DNA of 64,000 nucleotides from contig OZ231128.1 in the NCBI GenBank assembly GCA_965153355.1, forward strand, positions 34,100,001 to 34,164,000. The letters run 5' to 3'. Positions 41,613 to 54,989 of this stretch are shown in pieces (position 1 is the first letter of the stretch; the number at the start of each line of letters is the position of its first letter). A model generated the notes under the pieces. The model was not told the origin of the DNA. It did not search any database and was given only the letters and a program-made list of their open reading frames with translations. This DNA comes from Flaccisagitta enflata. Lineage: Eukaryota; Chaetognatha; Sagittoidea; Aphragmophora. Position numbers and translations under genes: made by a program.

Positions 41613-42642
41613 CTTCTGTATCAACGCGAAAATTGTTTGCGTCAGATCTTTGCTGTAATTTGATTCCATGGTGATATTTACCCTTTTTTTACTCCAGACT
41701 AAGGCTTACGTGAACGCTGCTAGCTATCGTCAGTATCGCCGAAAATATTTTTTGAAAATAGATTTGAATTCAGAATTGTGAGTTCTACACGGTGATTATG
41801 CGTAGATAAGCGAATGGGCCTTAGTATGAGCTCAGGGGATGGTATTCCCCTCACTATCAGTTTTCTACAAAATGTAATGATTTTCAGCGCAAAAAGAACA
41901 CACTAGTTGATCAATGTGACCAAGTATGACAGTCTCAAATCATAATCAAATCATATCTTTATTGTTTTCTGTCAAATATTCAATCCGATAAGCGAGTAAG
42001 AATTTTCCGCCATCTTTTTTTCCCCTCCCTTTCTCTCACGATCGTTGCAGTTTAGTAGCCTACTTCATGACCTCTGTCAAAATGTCGATATGCATTATAT
42101 CTATGGAACACTTTATCAGTGCACATACAATTTTTCTTGTGGTGAAACTTTTGAAAAAGTCTGGACCCATCCAATCCTACACGGTTTTTGTATTTTTCAT
42201 ACAAATAAGATTTTACCTCAAATTATCATTAATCTTAGACCATTGCCTTGATTGTAGCCATTCTTTAGACTAGTGATGATAATGGAGATATTGGCCTCTT
42301 TGGTCGCCCTGGTTAAAAATTTCAGTGGGAGTGAGATTTTCTGAAATGCCCATGTATTTCTGTACTTATTTGTGAAGCATGTGTTGCATCCCCCCCCACC
42401 CGCTCCCTCTTTGCAATGAATTACACTAGATCCAAAAACCAATAACTTGTGCAAGAATTCCTCGCCTCGAATTTGCTCTGTCCTGCTCTGTCTTGATCTG
42501 TTTTGCTCTTTCTTCTTGCCTTGGTTCTCTGAAATTATCTGATTCCTGTCTCGCTCTCTCTATTTTTTTTCTCTCGCTTGAATATATAACAAGGTGTGGG
42601 AAAAGGTACAATGGGTGAGTGGCAGGTGAAAATCACCTGGCA

Positions 42643-42643
<1 letters not shown>

Positions 42644-42735
<92 letters not shown>
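42644..42735 (+). repeat. (GA)n
   Basis: Pure tract. The preceding 41610-42640 is unique-looking AT-rich DNA without a recognisable gene. Confidence 0.95.
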
Positions 42736-42738
<3 letters not shown>

Positions 42739-43089
42739 CGAGATATAACTACGAACTGACAGACAGACTGATGGACAGTCAGAGGAATATGAGGTCTTCT
42801 TTAAATAATGGTGAGATTATTAGCTGGCGTTCTATGTGAAATAGACGTTGAGATATGGGATCACCTGTCTGGTAATGCGCTTGTGAGCCATCCATGTGCT
42901 CAGTCTTTGTATGTCTAAACACATCTCCCTCTTCATGCAATTCTTAGAGCGCTGAGCGTGTAAGCCTGTAAGCTCGTCTGACAACGAAAACTGATTACGG
43001 CGAAAAAATATTCCTTTATCATGATTGCATATTTTAACTGGCGAAGAAGTAAGCCAAAGTCCAACATGGAATATGGGCTGAAAGAGAGG

Positions 43090-43150
<61 letters not shown>

Positions 43151-43159
43151 ACACACACA

Positions 43160-43460
43160 CACACACACACGCAGATTCAAGGCCTGAGAGGGCAGATTTC
43201 AAGCCTGAGAGGGCAGATTTCAGGCCTGAGAGGGCAGATTTCAGGCCTGAGAGGGCCTGGGGGGGACTAACGAACGAACCCCCTGTGTTCTACAGGACTA
43301 ACGAACGAACCCCCTGTGTTCTTCAGGACTTCGTCCCCTTCGGGGCCGCTGCCCAAAAAGTAAAAAGGGGACTGACCAACCGATTGACTGAGCGACCAAC
43401 TGACCAACTGACCAACCGACCGATGGACGGAAAAAGCGGGGTATAGAGTCGCGTGCTAAA
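43160..43460 (-). mobile_element. family D right end joined to a subfamily A element
   Basis: A short 21-bp array (GGCCTGAGAGGGCAGATTTC type), two copies of CCCCCTGTGTTCT, the CCCCTTCGGGG hairpin at about 43338-43348, then GACC tract and GTAGAGTC-like A hairpin end (TATAGAGTCGCGTGCT). Confidence 0.5.
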
Positions 43461-43777
43461 GATACGGAAGAGGGCCTTGCGAGCCTTCACTGACTAGTTA
43501 CTACGGGCATCACTCTAGTCTTCCATTTAGCAAAAAAACTAACTTGCAAATATCCCTTCTGAGTCTAACGCAAAACACTAATGCTTGCCATATGATAGAA
43601 TGTCAGATCGTTACTGCCGGTTATTGACTTCTCTATCAACCTCCTAACTTCTTTTCTGCTTTTTACATTATTCATTTGAGCGCTGACTTAACATCATTCA
43701 TCAATAGTGACAATGAATATGGGGTAAGTGATAATGAGGCAAAGCTCTAAACAGAGAGAGAGAGAGAGAGAGAGAGA

Positions 43778-44045
43778 GGGCGTGTTTCTAGTGAAGATGA
43801 AAAACGCGTTTGGTTCCGTGAAACGCGTTTACAGCGTGGACACAAATTTAAGAATTTCAACTGTCCCACAAGGGAGAAAGCAAAGTGAGTGAGCGAGCGA
43901 GCCTATGAACGGAGTGAGCGAACAAAGCGCCTAGCGAAGCAGAGCGATGCGGAGCGCGTGAGTGGAGTGAGCAGTGAGAGCGAACGAACGTAGCGAGCGA
44001 CCGAGTGGCCCGTTCAAAACGCGATCATCTCTGACTAGAAACGCC
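43778..44045. mobile_element. small TIR element
   Basis: GGCGTGTTTCTAGTGAAGAT on the left and ATCTCTGACTAGAAACGCC on the right are inverted; the centre is GAGCGAACG-rich. Confidence 0.45.
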
Positions 44046-44356
44046 ACCACAGACAGAGAGAGAGAAGAAAACAGAGAAACAGGAAGGCAGACAGACAAAG
44101 ATGGACAGATGGAGAGACAGACTGACACACAATCAGAGAGACAGAGGGAAAACAGACAGAGGGACCGTCAAAGAGACAGAGTGGTAGAGGTGTCTCATTG
44201 TGTTGATAGAGGCGTAAATTTCCATTGCCATTGACGTCTCGAAAGAGAAATGTTTCGCCAAGATGGCATTTTTCACATTCTTCAATTTCTTCAACAACAA
44301 TTGAATCTAGATTGTGAGAAAGAGAGCTAGGAATAAATAGATAAATACAAGTAAAT

Positions 44357-44630
<274 letters not shown>

Positions 44631-44939
44631 TACAAACTGGAAACAAAGAAAAAGACGAGGATCAGTTAACGTGGCGCACATATTGTATGAGAAGCTAAGT
44701 GATCAATAAAACGTTTAACGCGTCAGTCTGTGGCATTTGAAAACTGCTGAATCGTAGGCGAAGCTGCGCTGACGCACTTTGGCCATAGCCTTAAGTTGTA
44801 AAAATTTTCGCACTTTGTGCTTTAATTTGTTACAATGATATAATCAAGACTTGAATTAAGAGGTGTAGGTGATAGCGCCATGATCCATGAAGGCTAAATC
44901 GCTGAATTGTTTTTGTGCAACTCCTTCATAATGTGACAT

Positions 44940-45165
44940 TGCATTGATGATTTTCTTTCAAATGAGCTTTTGCGCATCTTTCTAGCTTGATCGGAACATT
45001 TCTTAACCCACGTTTGAAAATTACAAAGAGATTGAAGGGGAGGAACCCCCTAAAGAATCTCCTCAAGAATATCCTTTTATTTTCTTTGTCAACTTCAAAT
45101 CGACCCTAAAACGTTCCAATCATGCTAGAAAGTTACACCTTCGCATGCAAACGTGTTACAATATG
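44940..45165. repeat. imperfect palindrome
   Basis: CATCTTTCTAGCTTGATCGG pairs with CCAATCATGCTAGAAAGTTA across a GGAACCCCCT centre. Confidence 0.45.
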
Positions 45166-45239
45166 TAGAGGTCACAAAGGAACATTTCAGCAAGCTTAGG
45201 CAACTTGAATCAACACACCGCTTATCTTTGTTTGATCTT

Positions 45240-45420
45240 TTTTTGTCGCGTGCACGCGACTCAACAACCCGCCTTGTCCGTCCGTCGGTTGGTCGGTTGG
45301 TCGGTCACACTTCATTTTTTTTATGATTTTATCTCCTGCCCAAATGGTCTGGTGACCTCAATTATGGCCCCTGCCCACCCGCACGCGACTTCGGTAGCTG
45401 TGTATCCGGCCTTATTTTCA
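45240..45420 (+). mobile_element. hairpin element, subfamily A
   Basis: GTCGCGTGCACGCGACTC, GCCTTGTCCGTCCGTCGG, GCCCCTGCCCACCC, GCACGCGACTTCGGTAGC, GTGTATCCGGCCTTATTTT. All three arms are intact. Confidence 0.65.
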
Positions 45421-45429
45421 AACAAACAA

Positions 45430-46900
45430 AGCCACAGACATGTATTTCATTATCTTTAAGTTGTGCAACATTTTGTAGTTATCATAGCATTATTGCATTG
45501 GAGATGATTCTAATCGGCGCGTTAAAGGCCCTCTTTTTCCCTCCAAAATATTATATACTTTCATTTCCTCATGATTTTTTCTTAGTTACCTTTAATTGTT
45601 TGATAACTTAGTATTCTAAACAAATTTTCTTTGTCTTCAAGGTCTTCTATTTTGGAGTTTTTAGAGTAGCTTTCTTTTTATATAGTTAAACGAAAAGAGC
45701 CATTATTTTCTGTTTGGTCTATATTTGAAGAAATTTCGAGGACCTTCCAATTGGTCACTGAAATTTTTATTGATTCATATCAATTCTGATCTTCTGCAAA
45801 GGCCAAAAGCATACGGGTGAGGTTTTTTTTTACTTGGCAAGGTTAGGTTTCTAGTCTCGAAAATCTAGGAGAAAACAGAGAACCATGGAAAATTGTTCCA
45901 TGAGAAAAAGAAAAGTTCCAATCGAGTAGGTTTCACTAATTATGTCTCAACTCCGAAGCAAAGGACCGAGCCCACGCAAATTGAGAACGTCATCACTATC
46001 TTTATTCTGCACCACCAAGTCTTGGTTCTTTACTTTTCTTTTTTTCTGGGTGAACAAGTGGGCGGCATCTTTTTTTTCTGGGGGGGGGGAGAGGGGCGGC
46101 CTCTCTTGATGTTTATGTCTCTTTTTTCTTTTCATTTTGTCCTTGTAATCGCGAGTATCTTCACATTTCTGATAACTGCCTGACAAGTGACACCATTCAA
46201 TGACCTGAAATTCATCAATATAAGATCAATCTTTCTATAAATTAGGTGTCCATTTTTTTCGGGGGGGGGGGTCGAGTGTGACGGGACGATGGACGCAGCG
46301 CGCCTTAAACGCACAAAACAAACAAGTCTGATCGGGGAACGATGCGTCCTTAATGTGTCCCTGCTTGGAGTGAATTTCGCGCTAAATAAGAGTAATGTTT
46401 GGTGATTACATATAGAAGGACAGAGTTTTCTCCTGATGTACTCTCCTGTACTCCAGACTGACCCAATCATAAAGATGCGAGAATGCAAAACGAAAAACAA
46501 GCGAACACCCGAAGCGAAACTGAATGGTTCGCGCGAGTGGCGCGCAATACTATGGCTTTCGAGAGTATCCAATTTCTGTTACAGTCCAGAACTACTGAGC
46601 CCGCAAATAAATCCATGCATGCTTGATGAATCCGTTTCTTGCTATTTTCGTATATGTTTGTTTACCCATTACTCAGTTTGTCTCATTGACTGTCATCTCT
46701 AATTTCGCCTCATTTTCTTGGCCAATGTTGGTGTCAAGTCTATCGGTTTTTGTCCCGAGGCATTGTTGAAAGCTGTGAGAATCCTTCTCCCGTCTGTCTT
46801 TTTGTTGGTCTATCAGTCTGTCTGTGTCTTTTTGTCCGTCGGTGTGTCTCTTTGTATGTATGACTGTCAACCTGTCTATCAGACTGTCTTGTTTTGTCAG
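45430..46900. other. no gene recognised
   Basis: Low-complexity and unique DNA with G runs at 46081 and 46261. Open frames here are short and lack family similarity or clear splice sites. Confidence 0.5.
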
Positions 46901-46969
46901 GAACTGTCTTATCGTTATGCCATCGTCCGTGTCTCTCTTTTCTGCCACTTCTTTGCCTCTGCCTCTGCC

Positions 46970-47054
46970 GTCCATGTCTCTGTCTGTCTGTCTATCCGTC
47001 TGTCCGTGTCTCTGTCTGTCTGTCAGTGCCTCTGGCGGTCTATCTGTCCGTGTC

Positions 47055-47120
<66 letters not shown>

Positions 47121-47152
47121 CTCCTCCTCCTCCTCCTCCTCCTCCTCCTCTC
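46970..47152 (+). repeat. (TGTC)n, (CT)n, (TCC)n compound array
   Basis: TGTCTGTC from about 46975, CTCT from 47100, TCCTCC to 47150. Confidence 0.9.
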
Positions 47153-47774
47153 TGACTGGCGGCGGAGATTCACTTTCTTTTCTCGCTCGGATGAATTTGG
47201 TGAAAGCAAATAAATTCTTTTTTGGGGTCCGCTTGGGATTACTGCTTTCTGCTTGTCTCAAAAAATGCAAATTGCTGTTGTGCAGAAAAGCAGGGGTGGA
47301 CGCTGCCGGGCCCCGGGCGTAGAAAAATGTTCAAAAGATGATTTGGAAGGGAGAGGGGGGGGGAGGGGGGAGGGGGATGGGGGATGGAACGGCGAGGAGA
47401 TGAAGGATGAGGAGGAGGGGAGGAAGACGGCGAAGGCAAGACAGATGGCAGTGTGGAGATCGAGAACAATGACGATGGAGAGGAGGAGATTCAAGGCGAC
47501 GATGGATGTGCAGTTGATTGTTGAGGAGATTTAAAGGCATCATCATATTCATATCAGTGGTTGGGGTCTGTACCCAACCACTGGGTACAGCTCTCGAAAT
47601 TTAAAATTATACGGAAGCTCATAACTAACGACTGATGATACGGTCCTGTCAAAAGACTCAAATCAGATATAATTTTCTGCTCGATCTATGGTTTTCTGGT
47701 CATCAGTAAAGACGGTAAGAAAAAACTAAATATCACTTTTCCGATACAAGTTACTGATTGATCATCGTTTAAAG

Positions 47775-47905
47775 AAAACAAGGCCGTATACACTCCCCCC
47801 CCCCCCCCGTCGCGGACGGGTGGGCAGGAGCGGAAAACAAAAAAGTTACTTGACCGTCCGACCGACACGGCAAGTTCTAGAGTCGCGTGTCGACGACTAA
47901 AAACC
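47775..47905 (-). mobile_element. short hairpin element, subfamily A
   Basis: Minus strand: AGTCGTCGACACGCGACTC, TTGCCGTGTCGGTCGG, then the 3' end shortened at a (C)n run next to GGCCTTGTTT. Confidence 0.5.
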
Positions 47906-48161
47906 TGAAATAGACGTATAGATTCATAAAGAAGATCTTAGAAAAAAAAAAAACAGATATAAACTTCATAGACTACTTTCCATTCTATTGATCCAGCAAT
48001 GGAGGCAGAAATTTGAATGCCAAAGAATGGCAATGATCTTGGGCAATTTGTTCTCTGCTAAGAAAAAGTAATTCAACGACAAAAGAAAAACAAGTTATGC
48101 CTAATGCGAACGGGTTGGCAAGGGTGTACACCCTCCTCTACAAACACACTGACATATGCAG

Positions 48162-48315
<154 letters not shown>

Positions 48316-48747
48316 CAATGGCATCCTCAATGCGCGGACGGATGGAGTGAATGAATGAATGAATTTATTTTCGAAGACAAGGTTAATACAATGGATCGTA
48401 AAATTGTACGTAAAACCCGCTTCGGGGGATAGTCTATGAAAGTCTAATACGACTTTTTTTCCAAAAGAGTCCCCATGAAAATAACATCATAAAAAAGTAG
48501 CAAGACTAAACCAGTGTAAAAATTGTTCCGTGAAAAAGCTCCAATTTCAATTCCTATGAGCAGAAATCCGTAAAAGTTTATCGTAAAATCAGTCATATTG
48601 AGAGATAAAAAACTCTCTCAATTTCCGTTTAAAAACTTTGAAATCAGTGATAGACTTGATGTGACTTGGAAGACCATTCCATTGTTTAATGGAAGTAAAA
48701 GCAAAACTCGAAGGAGATTTAGACAGATCACGCGTGAGTTGAAAATG

Positions 48748-49253
48748 TTACAAGCTACCACGTGTATTATGACCGTGCACCTGAGACAGAGCCGTAAAGT
48801 TTGGTAAAAGATACTTCGGGGCTAGATTATGTTGAATGCGGAAAAGGTGAGACATTCTGAAAAACGTAACCCGATCCGAAATTGCCAACCAAGAAAACTC
48901 GCGCAAATCCCGATTATCCATGTGTGCTCTGTTATCCATGCCGTTAATAAACCTAACCATCTTGCGCTGGATAACGTTCCGTCTTTCTTTCAGACTGACA
49001 GACAGACCAGCGTACCAGGAACTGCAACAGTAGTCAATGTACAGCTGAACTAGAGAGTTACAAAGAGTCTGGCGATACTTTTTTTCGAGAAAAGATGAAT
49101 TGCGATAAAGAAAAGATATTCTACCTGCGCATTTCTTCATGAGACTACCCGCGTGCGTTGTGCCTTTGATATTTTCATCAAGAATTACGCCAAGATATTT
49201 GACTTCAAACTTCCTCTCAACAGGCGCGCCATCACAGAAAACCCGAAAATTTT
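48748..49253 (-). pseudogene. LINE ORF2 C-terminal part after the frameshift
   Basis: In the shifted frame the protein continues FEVKYLGVILDENIKG, then MKKCAGRISFLYRNSSFLEK, LYIDYCCSSWYAGLS and RMSHLFRIQHNLAPKYL, ending at a stop near 48748. This is the usual thumb and connection region of CR1-like ORF2. Confidence 0.78.
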
Positions 49254-50056
49254 CAACCCCTTTTAATTTTCAAAGCTTCAGTCTTTCCGACGTGAAGGGA
49301 GAGCCTGTTGTCTACAAGCCAGTGCTTGCATCGAGTAAGTTCGTTACTCAAGCGATCAGCTATTACGTTTGCATCACGATGGGAAAAAAGAAGAGCTGAA
49401 TCATCAGCATAAAGTGTTAGTCGACAGTTAAGGCTAATGCTCATATCATTTATATAAACAAGAAAAAGGAGGGGACCAAGTATGCTTCCTTGGGGTACAC
49501 CGCAGCTAACAGGCGAAAATTCCGATCGCGTACCTTTTACATCAACACACTGTTTGCGACCAGACAAGTATGAGTCAAACCACGACAAAGAAGAAACACC
49601 AATGGAATCAAGTTTCCCCATTAATACTGCATGGTCAACCGTATCAAAGGCCTTCTGCAAATCAATTAAAACCATGCCCACCAAATTACCCTTCCCAAGC
49701 TCTTCCTTTATAAAATCCGATAGACCAATCAAACACGAGTCGGTAGAATAGCCACCCCTAAATCCCGACTGATTTTCAAACAATAATCCACGTTTTTCCA
49801 AATAGTCGCTTAATTGAGAATGAGCAGCGCGTTCTAAAATTTTGGAAAGAACATTCAAAATGCTTACGGGTCTATAGTTACCCGGGTCCAATGTAGAGCC
49901 TTTTTTAAATAAAGGGATAACTTTTGCCTCTTTAAAAGCTGCCGGCACTGTTTCAGTAGTTATGGAAATGTTGATTATGTGCGTCAAACAAAGAAAGGTT
50001 CGTGTTACATGGCTACTTAAAAAGCGCGGTCTACAGCAAAGTCCAGAGGCTGACAC
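49253..50056 (-). pseudogene. reverse transcriptase domain (LINE ORF2), truncated
   Basis: A 267-aa open frame with the classical RT blocks: AAFKEAKVIPLFKKGS, GNYRPVSILNVLSKILER, QSGFRGGYSTDSCL, LIDLQKAFDTVDHAVL, GVPQGSILGPLLFLVYIND and the catalytic LTLYADDSALLF at about residue 215-220. It lacks the N-terminal endonuclease. At about 49255 a one-base frameshift separates it from the continuation GVENFRVFCDGAPVE. Confidence 0.82.
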
Positions 50057-50311
50057 AACTTCACAGTCCTAAACTGTGCAAGGTCGAACACATAACTTCG
50101 AACTTTTATATATTGGTCATTTTATTGTAAAGTTCACGCAGAATCTTCATGGAAAAGCGCAGAGAATCAATTTCAATGACATGGAATCAGACGAGAAAAG
50201 AAGGGAAATGAAGTGACTACTGACTAATGAGTTCGCGCTGTTTAATGACTCACCATGTTCACATGTCCAAACAAGTTAGTCACTCGATCACTCGCCCCAT
50301 TGGCAAAAACC

Positions 50312-50405
50312 AAACCAAAACAAAACAAAACAAAACAAAACAAAACAAAACAAAACAAAACAAAACAAAACAAAACAAAACAAAACAAAACAAAACAAAA
50401 CAAAA
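50312..50405 (+). repeat. (CAAAA)n
   Basis: About 18 pentamer units. Confidence 0.95.
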
Positions 50406-50614
50406 TAAAAACAACCTTGACTGAACATTTCCAATTTTGAATTTGCTCAATCGATGTACAGAAGTAGTCACCATCGATGTTTACACTTCAATCTGATTAT
50501 GTAACTTCCAGAGAGTTCAGTATGAACAACTTTTATGTATGTTGGTTTGTTTGGCCGAGATAAATGCCGAAGGCTCCGCTCCAATCAAAGAATGTAATGA
50601 AGAAAAACGAGAAC

Positions 50615-51090
50615 ACAAAGAAGGAGGAAGAAGGAGGAAGAAGGAGGAAGAAGAACGGGAAAAGGAGATAATAGAGGAACACCAACAGAAGAAAGAAAAT
50701 GCTGAAAAGAAGAACAGCATCAATGATAAAAGAAAGGAGGACAGAAATGAAAAAGAGAGAGAGTGCAAGAAAGAAGATGAGAGGAGGATAGAATGAATGA
50801 TTAAAGAAAGGAGGACAGAAATGAGGGAGAGAGAGAGTGCAAGAAAGAAAATGCTTAAAAGAAGAACAGAATCAATGATAAAAGAAAGGAGGACAGAAAT
50901 GAGGGAGAGAGTGAGTGCAAAAAAGAAAATGAGAGAAGGATAGAATCAATGATAAAAGAAAGGAGGACAGAAATGAGGGAGAGAGAGAGAGAGAGCAAGA
51001 AAGAAAATGAGAGGAGGACAGAATGAATGAAAAAGGAATGAGAACTTGAAAGAGAGAACGCAAGTGAGGATCGAATGAAATGGAAAAATG
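50615..51090 (+). repeat. GA-rich minisatellite
   Basis: AAAGGAGGACAGAAATGAGG recurs at about 50805, 50886 and 50959 within a longer imperfect unit. It gives spurious K/E/R-rich reading frames. Confidence 0.75.
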
Positions 51091-51442
51091 AAGAAATGAA
51101 AGGAAAATTGGAGGAAAAACAGACATTGTCATGGTGAGAGAAGGCAAAGTGAACAGAAAGAAATGATTAAGGAGGTATGAGATTTAAGATGTAGAATAAA
51201 AGAACAATTGAAGATTGAGGAAGAAAATCAAACCATTATTTAAGAGACAAGTGTTATTCAAAATTCATGTTTCATTTTTCGCTTTTGTTCTTGCTGTTAT
51301 TTTTTTGGCGGGGAAAGGGGGTGATAATTTCAACGGGCAAAAACTTGGACACCCACCTTGGTGTGCGGAAGGACTGACGGACTGACCAAAAAGTCCCGTG
51401 CATTCGAAAAAGCCCCCCCCCCCCCTCGAGAAAAAAAAAAAC

Positions 51443-52136
51443 AGGTCGCCCAAGGGCAATATGTGGTCAGCGATACCCGTTGCCCTGCTTTGCGTGATTG
51501 TGAATTGGAGGGAGGGGGAAGCAGGGCAGCGGCCCCGAAGGGGACGAAGTCCTGTAGAACACAGGGGGACTTTCGTTTGTCCTGCCTGAAAAAGGAGATG
51601 AGATGCTATAGAAGGCTGACCAAAGGCCCTCAAGAGCCTAAACTGAGGTCTAAGAAGGTTGATATAAGGCCTAAGAATGCCAATTTTAAGCTTGAGAGGG
51701 CTGACTTGAGGCTTGGGAGAGCTGGATCAAAGCTTGAAATCAGAGGACTGATTTGAAGCCTGAGAGCAATAAATTGAGGCTTAGATTGCTGATTTGAGGC
51801 CTGAGAGGCCTAATTTGAGGCCTGAGAGGCCAGGTTTGAGGCCTGAGAATTTGGATTTGAGGTCTGAGAGGCCTAATTTGAGGCTTGAGAGGCCAGATTC
51901 GAGGCCTGAGAGGTTGAATTTGAGGCCTGAGAGGCAAGATTTGAGGCCTGAGAGGCAAGATTTGAGGCCTGAGAGGCCAGATTTGAGGCCTGAGAGGCCA
52001 GATTTGAGGCCTGAGAGGCCAGATTTGAGGCCTGAGGGGCCTGAAGGGGGGGACGGACTAACGAACGGACGGACGAACGAAAGTCCCCCTGTGTTCTACA
52101 GGACTTCGTCCCCTTCGGGGCCGCTGCCCAAAAAAA
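51443..52136 (+). mobile_element. family D element with 45-nt inverted ends
   Basis: GGGCAGCGGCCCCGAAGGGG continues as ACGAAGTCCTGTAGAACAC on the left (51525-51569) and is mirrored exactly at 52083-52130. The array is GAGGCCTGAGAGGCCAGATTT (21 nt) at about 51640-52040. Confidence 0.68.
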
Positions 52137-52674
52137 AAAGACAGTGAAATGAATCATTAATGATTGAAAATGAGATCTGGGGAAAGAGGCAGACCTTCGC
52201 CTCCGACTAAGTTTCCGATGCGAAGGATGTCAATTAGGCCCTTGGATAAAATTCGCACTCCGCCGAAAGTGCAATGAAGGAAATAAGAATTCAGACGAGG
52301 AAAAAAGAGGAGGAAGAAGATAAGAGAAGAAATGATAAAAGAAGGAAAGAAGACAAGGCCCAGTAGACTAATAAATGAGCGACCGACTCGCTGTAGAGTG
52401 AATAAATGAAACTATGTTAGAACCATGGTTGACTGATTAGAGGATTAGAATATAAATGGATAAAAGAGATGTATGATTGAATTAGTGATGATTTATGAAT
52501 TCTTAAATTTTTATTTTAGATTTTTTAAAGAATTTTTTAAGAATTTTTTAAGAATTTGTTGTAAAGTAATGTTGTCCAACTCATGATTTGTCATGAATGA
52601 ATGATTTTATGGATGAGAAGTATTTAGATTCAGGAGAGGTTAGTAATAATGATTTTTCATGAATAAATGAATAA

Positions 52675-53112
52675 ATAATTGAATGAATGAATGAATGAAT
52701 GAATAAATGAATGAATGAATGAGAAGCATTAAGATGTAGATGATAATAGTGATAATGAATGAATGAATAAATGAATGAATGAATTTAATGAATGGAAGAA
52801 TGAAAGAAAAAATGAATGAATGAATGAATGAATGAATGAATGAATGAATGAATGAATGAATGAATGAATGAATGAATAAATGAATGAGTGAATGAATGAA
52901 TGAATGAATGAATGATGAAAAAAGAGATGGTTCAATTAGTGATAAATGATTTATTGATTATCATGAATGAATGAAAAAATAAATGAATGAATGAATAAAT
53001 GAATGAGTGAATGAATGAGTGCTTGAATGAATGAATGAATGAATGAATGAATGAATGCATGAATGAATGAATGAATGAATGAATGAATGAATGAATGAAT
53101 GAATGAATAAAC
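52675..53112 (+). repeat. (AATG)n blocks
   Basis: Long AATGAATG tracts broken by short AT-rich spacers containing GAAGCATTAAGATGTAGATG / GAAGCAATGAGATGTAGAAG. Confidence 0.92.
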
Positions 53113-53494
53113 AGATGGGAAGCAATGAGATGTAGAAGATGTCAGTGATAATGATTTCAGATTTGGGTCGTTTTTTTTTTAAAAATAAGAACAACCGACA
53201 ATCCACTTGCACTTTTGACAAAGCAAGTTTACGAGACCAACGTCGCATGTGAAAGAACTGTCCAACGAAGCACAGTGGGCCTTTAACGAATTGAGTTGAA
53301 AAAAAAATTCCGATGGTTGTGACTTGTGTAAAAAGGTATATGTTATAGCCAAGAATTGATAATGAATTGATGACCCACAAACAGAAAAAATAATTCCCTG
53401 ACATTTTTCCGTTCATTGGAATTTTCTTGCTGCGCGGCAACTATAGAGAATCGGCACCCCGGGTGATGGTGGTTTAAAAAATCTAATTTTTTTT

Positions 53495-53720
53495 TTAATT
53501 GCGGACATGCAACTCTAACAGAGGCTTTGTCCGTCCATTGGTCCGTCGGTCTGTTGGTCCGTAACGCACGAGTCGAAAGTTGTAAAAACGTGCATTTGGA
53601 TGCGTTTGTGTGGAGGGGAGGGGGGTTGCAAGTGGGGAATAGGGGTGAGGCTGGGGGTTGGATGCCCCTGCCCGCCCATCCGCAACAATATTGTGACCCT
53701 GCGTCAGGGTCAGGGGCAGG
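53495..53720 (+). mobile_element. hairpin element, subfamily B-like
   Basis: AATTGCGGACATGCAACTCT, CAGAGGCTTTGTCCGTCC, then ACGCACGAGTCG and a GGGG-rich stretch, and GCAACAATATTGTGACCC at the 3' side (also present at 25715-25750). Confidence 0.45.
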
Positions 53721-53724
53721 CGTG

Positions 53725-54820
53725 AATATAATTCATTTCTGCTGCGTAGCATATATTTTCCTTGAAATCTGCCGACATGTGACAGGTCTTATTTTCCAAG
53801 CCTGCCTAAAATCGACTACAATGAAAATACTTAACAAGTTCACTCACTATGCCTGTATCAATCTATTTATCCATGTTCAAGAAATAAAAACATTAGCCAT
53901 TGTGGAGGTACGCAAGTTGAGCAGACAGACACGCATTTACATGTGTTCTTAGTACAAGGTGTACGAGCAAATGCTTGCTCGCTCTCTCTCTCTCTCCCCG
54001 TATGGGTGGGTCTGCCACAGAGAATAGAATTGTGTAGCCCTAAATTCATTCTCCCGCCCGGTGCCAAGTAAGGCGAAGTTGCTCCCCCACCTTCCTAAAC
54101 ATTTTGATGAAATTCATGACGCGAATGTGAAGGCGGAAGTACCGAAAAGGTGGTATCGAAAGGTATACATGATACTCTGTAATGATGTTGTTAGAATATG
54201 CTTTACATTCATATAGCTGATCTGAACTAAATGGCAGTCAAATTTCAAATCACATCATATTGCCTCATGAACGTTTACACTATCATCAGAAAATTGGAAT
54301 CATTGCTTCGATTAATTTGTTATAAAAGAAAAAAGAAGAAGAATTAGCGGCACTGCAATATGCAAATCATCTCCATCGTCGTTATTCTTTCAAATGGGTC
54401 TTGCGAACGCGTGTTTATACTTCTAGAAGTTTCCGAGACGCCCCCTGACCTGCCGAGAAGCGGCAACTCGCCAATCTGTTACAATCTGGACCATTTACTG
54501 GAAATGTTCAAAACGTGCTTTGAAAAGCTGTCCCACATGTGAGGTTGTTTTCATGGAATGAGAGAAATTAGTCTGGGGCTTCAAAACAATCTGCAACCAT
54601 CGCTTACATCCCTGGGGCAAACTCAAAACTCAGTAAGAGTTAATTCTAGAGGAACATTACTTTTCCAAGTGGCATTGGACGTCTTAGGGTGACGCGTACC
54701 TTCTTGTTTTTAATAAGACATATTTTTTGTTGATTTTTTTTATATTTCAAAAATAGATCAAAATGATTAGAAACATATAGAGTATCATAAGTTTAAAGCT
54801 TAAATCTAAAAACTGCTATG
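53725..54820. other. no secure gene; one exon-like segment
   Basis: 54390-54542 (+) reads NGSCERVFILLEVSETPP and LDHLLEMFKTCFEKLSHM then TGA with balanced codon use. No recognisable family or convincing acceptor, so it is only a candidate terminal exon. Confidence 0.2.
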
Positions 54821-54822
54821 GT

Positions 54823-54827
<5 letters not shown>

Positions 54828-54904
<77 letters not shown>
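54828..54904 (+). repeat. (CA)n
   Basis: Pure dinucleotide tract. Confidence 0.95.
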
Positions 54905-54906
<2 letters not shown>

Positions 54907-54989
54907 CCAACCTGCACACTTATTTGTTTACAATAAAGTGCTATCACGCTCTTACAGGTTCAACATACAGCAACAAGTTCTAGTTTTGT

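Larger units (their letters stand above)
48349..50060 (-). mobile_element. 5'-truncated non-LTR retrotransposon (CR1/L2/Jockey-like)
   Basis: Reading on the minus strand there is a reverse transcriptase domain, its C-terminal part, about 400 nt of 3' untranslated sequence and a short (TTCA)n tail at 48349-48363. Upstream of about 50060 the frame breaks down, consistent with 5' truncation. The tail of simple repeats and the RT type fit the CR1/L2 group. Confidence 0.8.

Noticed and set aside
47288-47320. GCAGGGGTGGACGCTGCCGGG as a hAT TIR
   Set aside because: No matching inverted copy or target duplication was found within the window.
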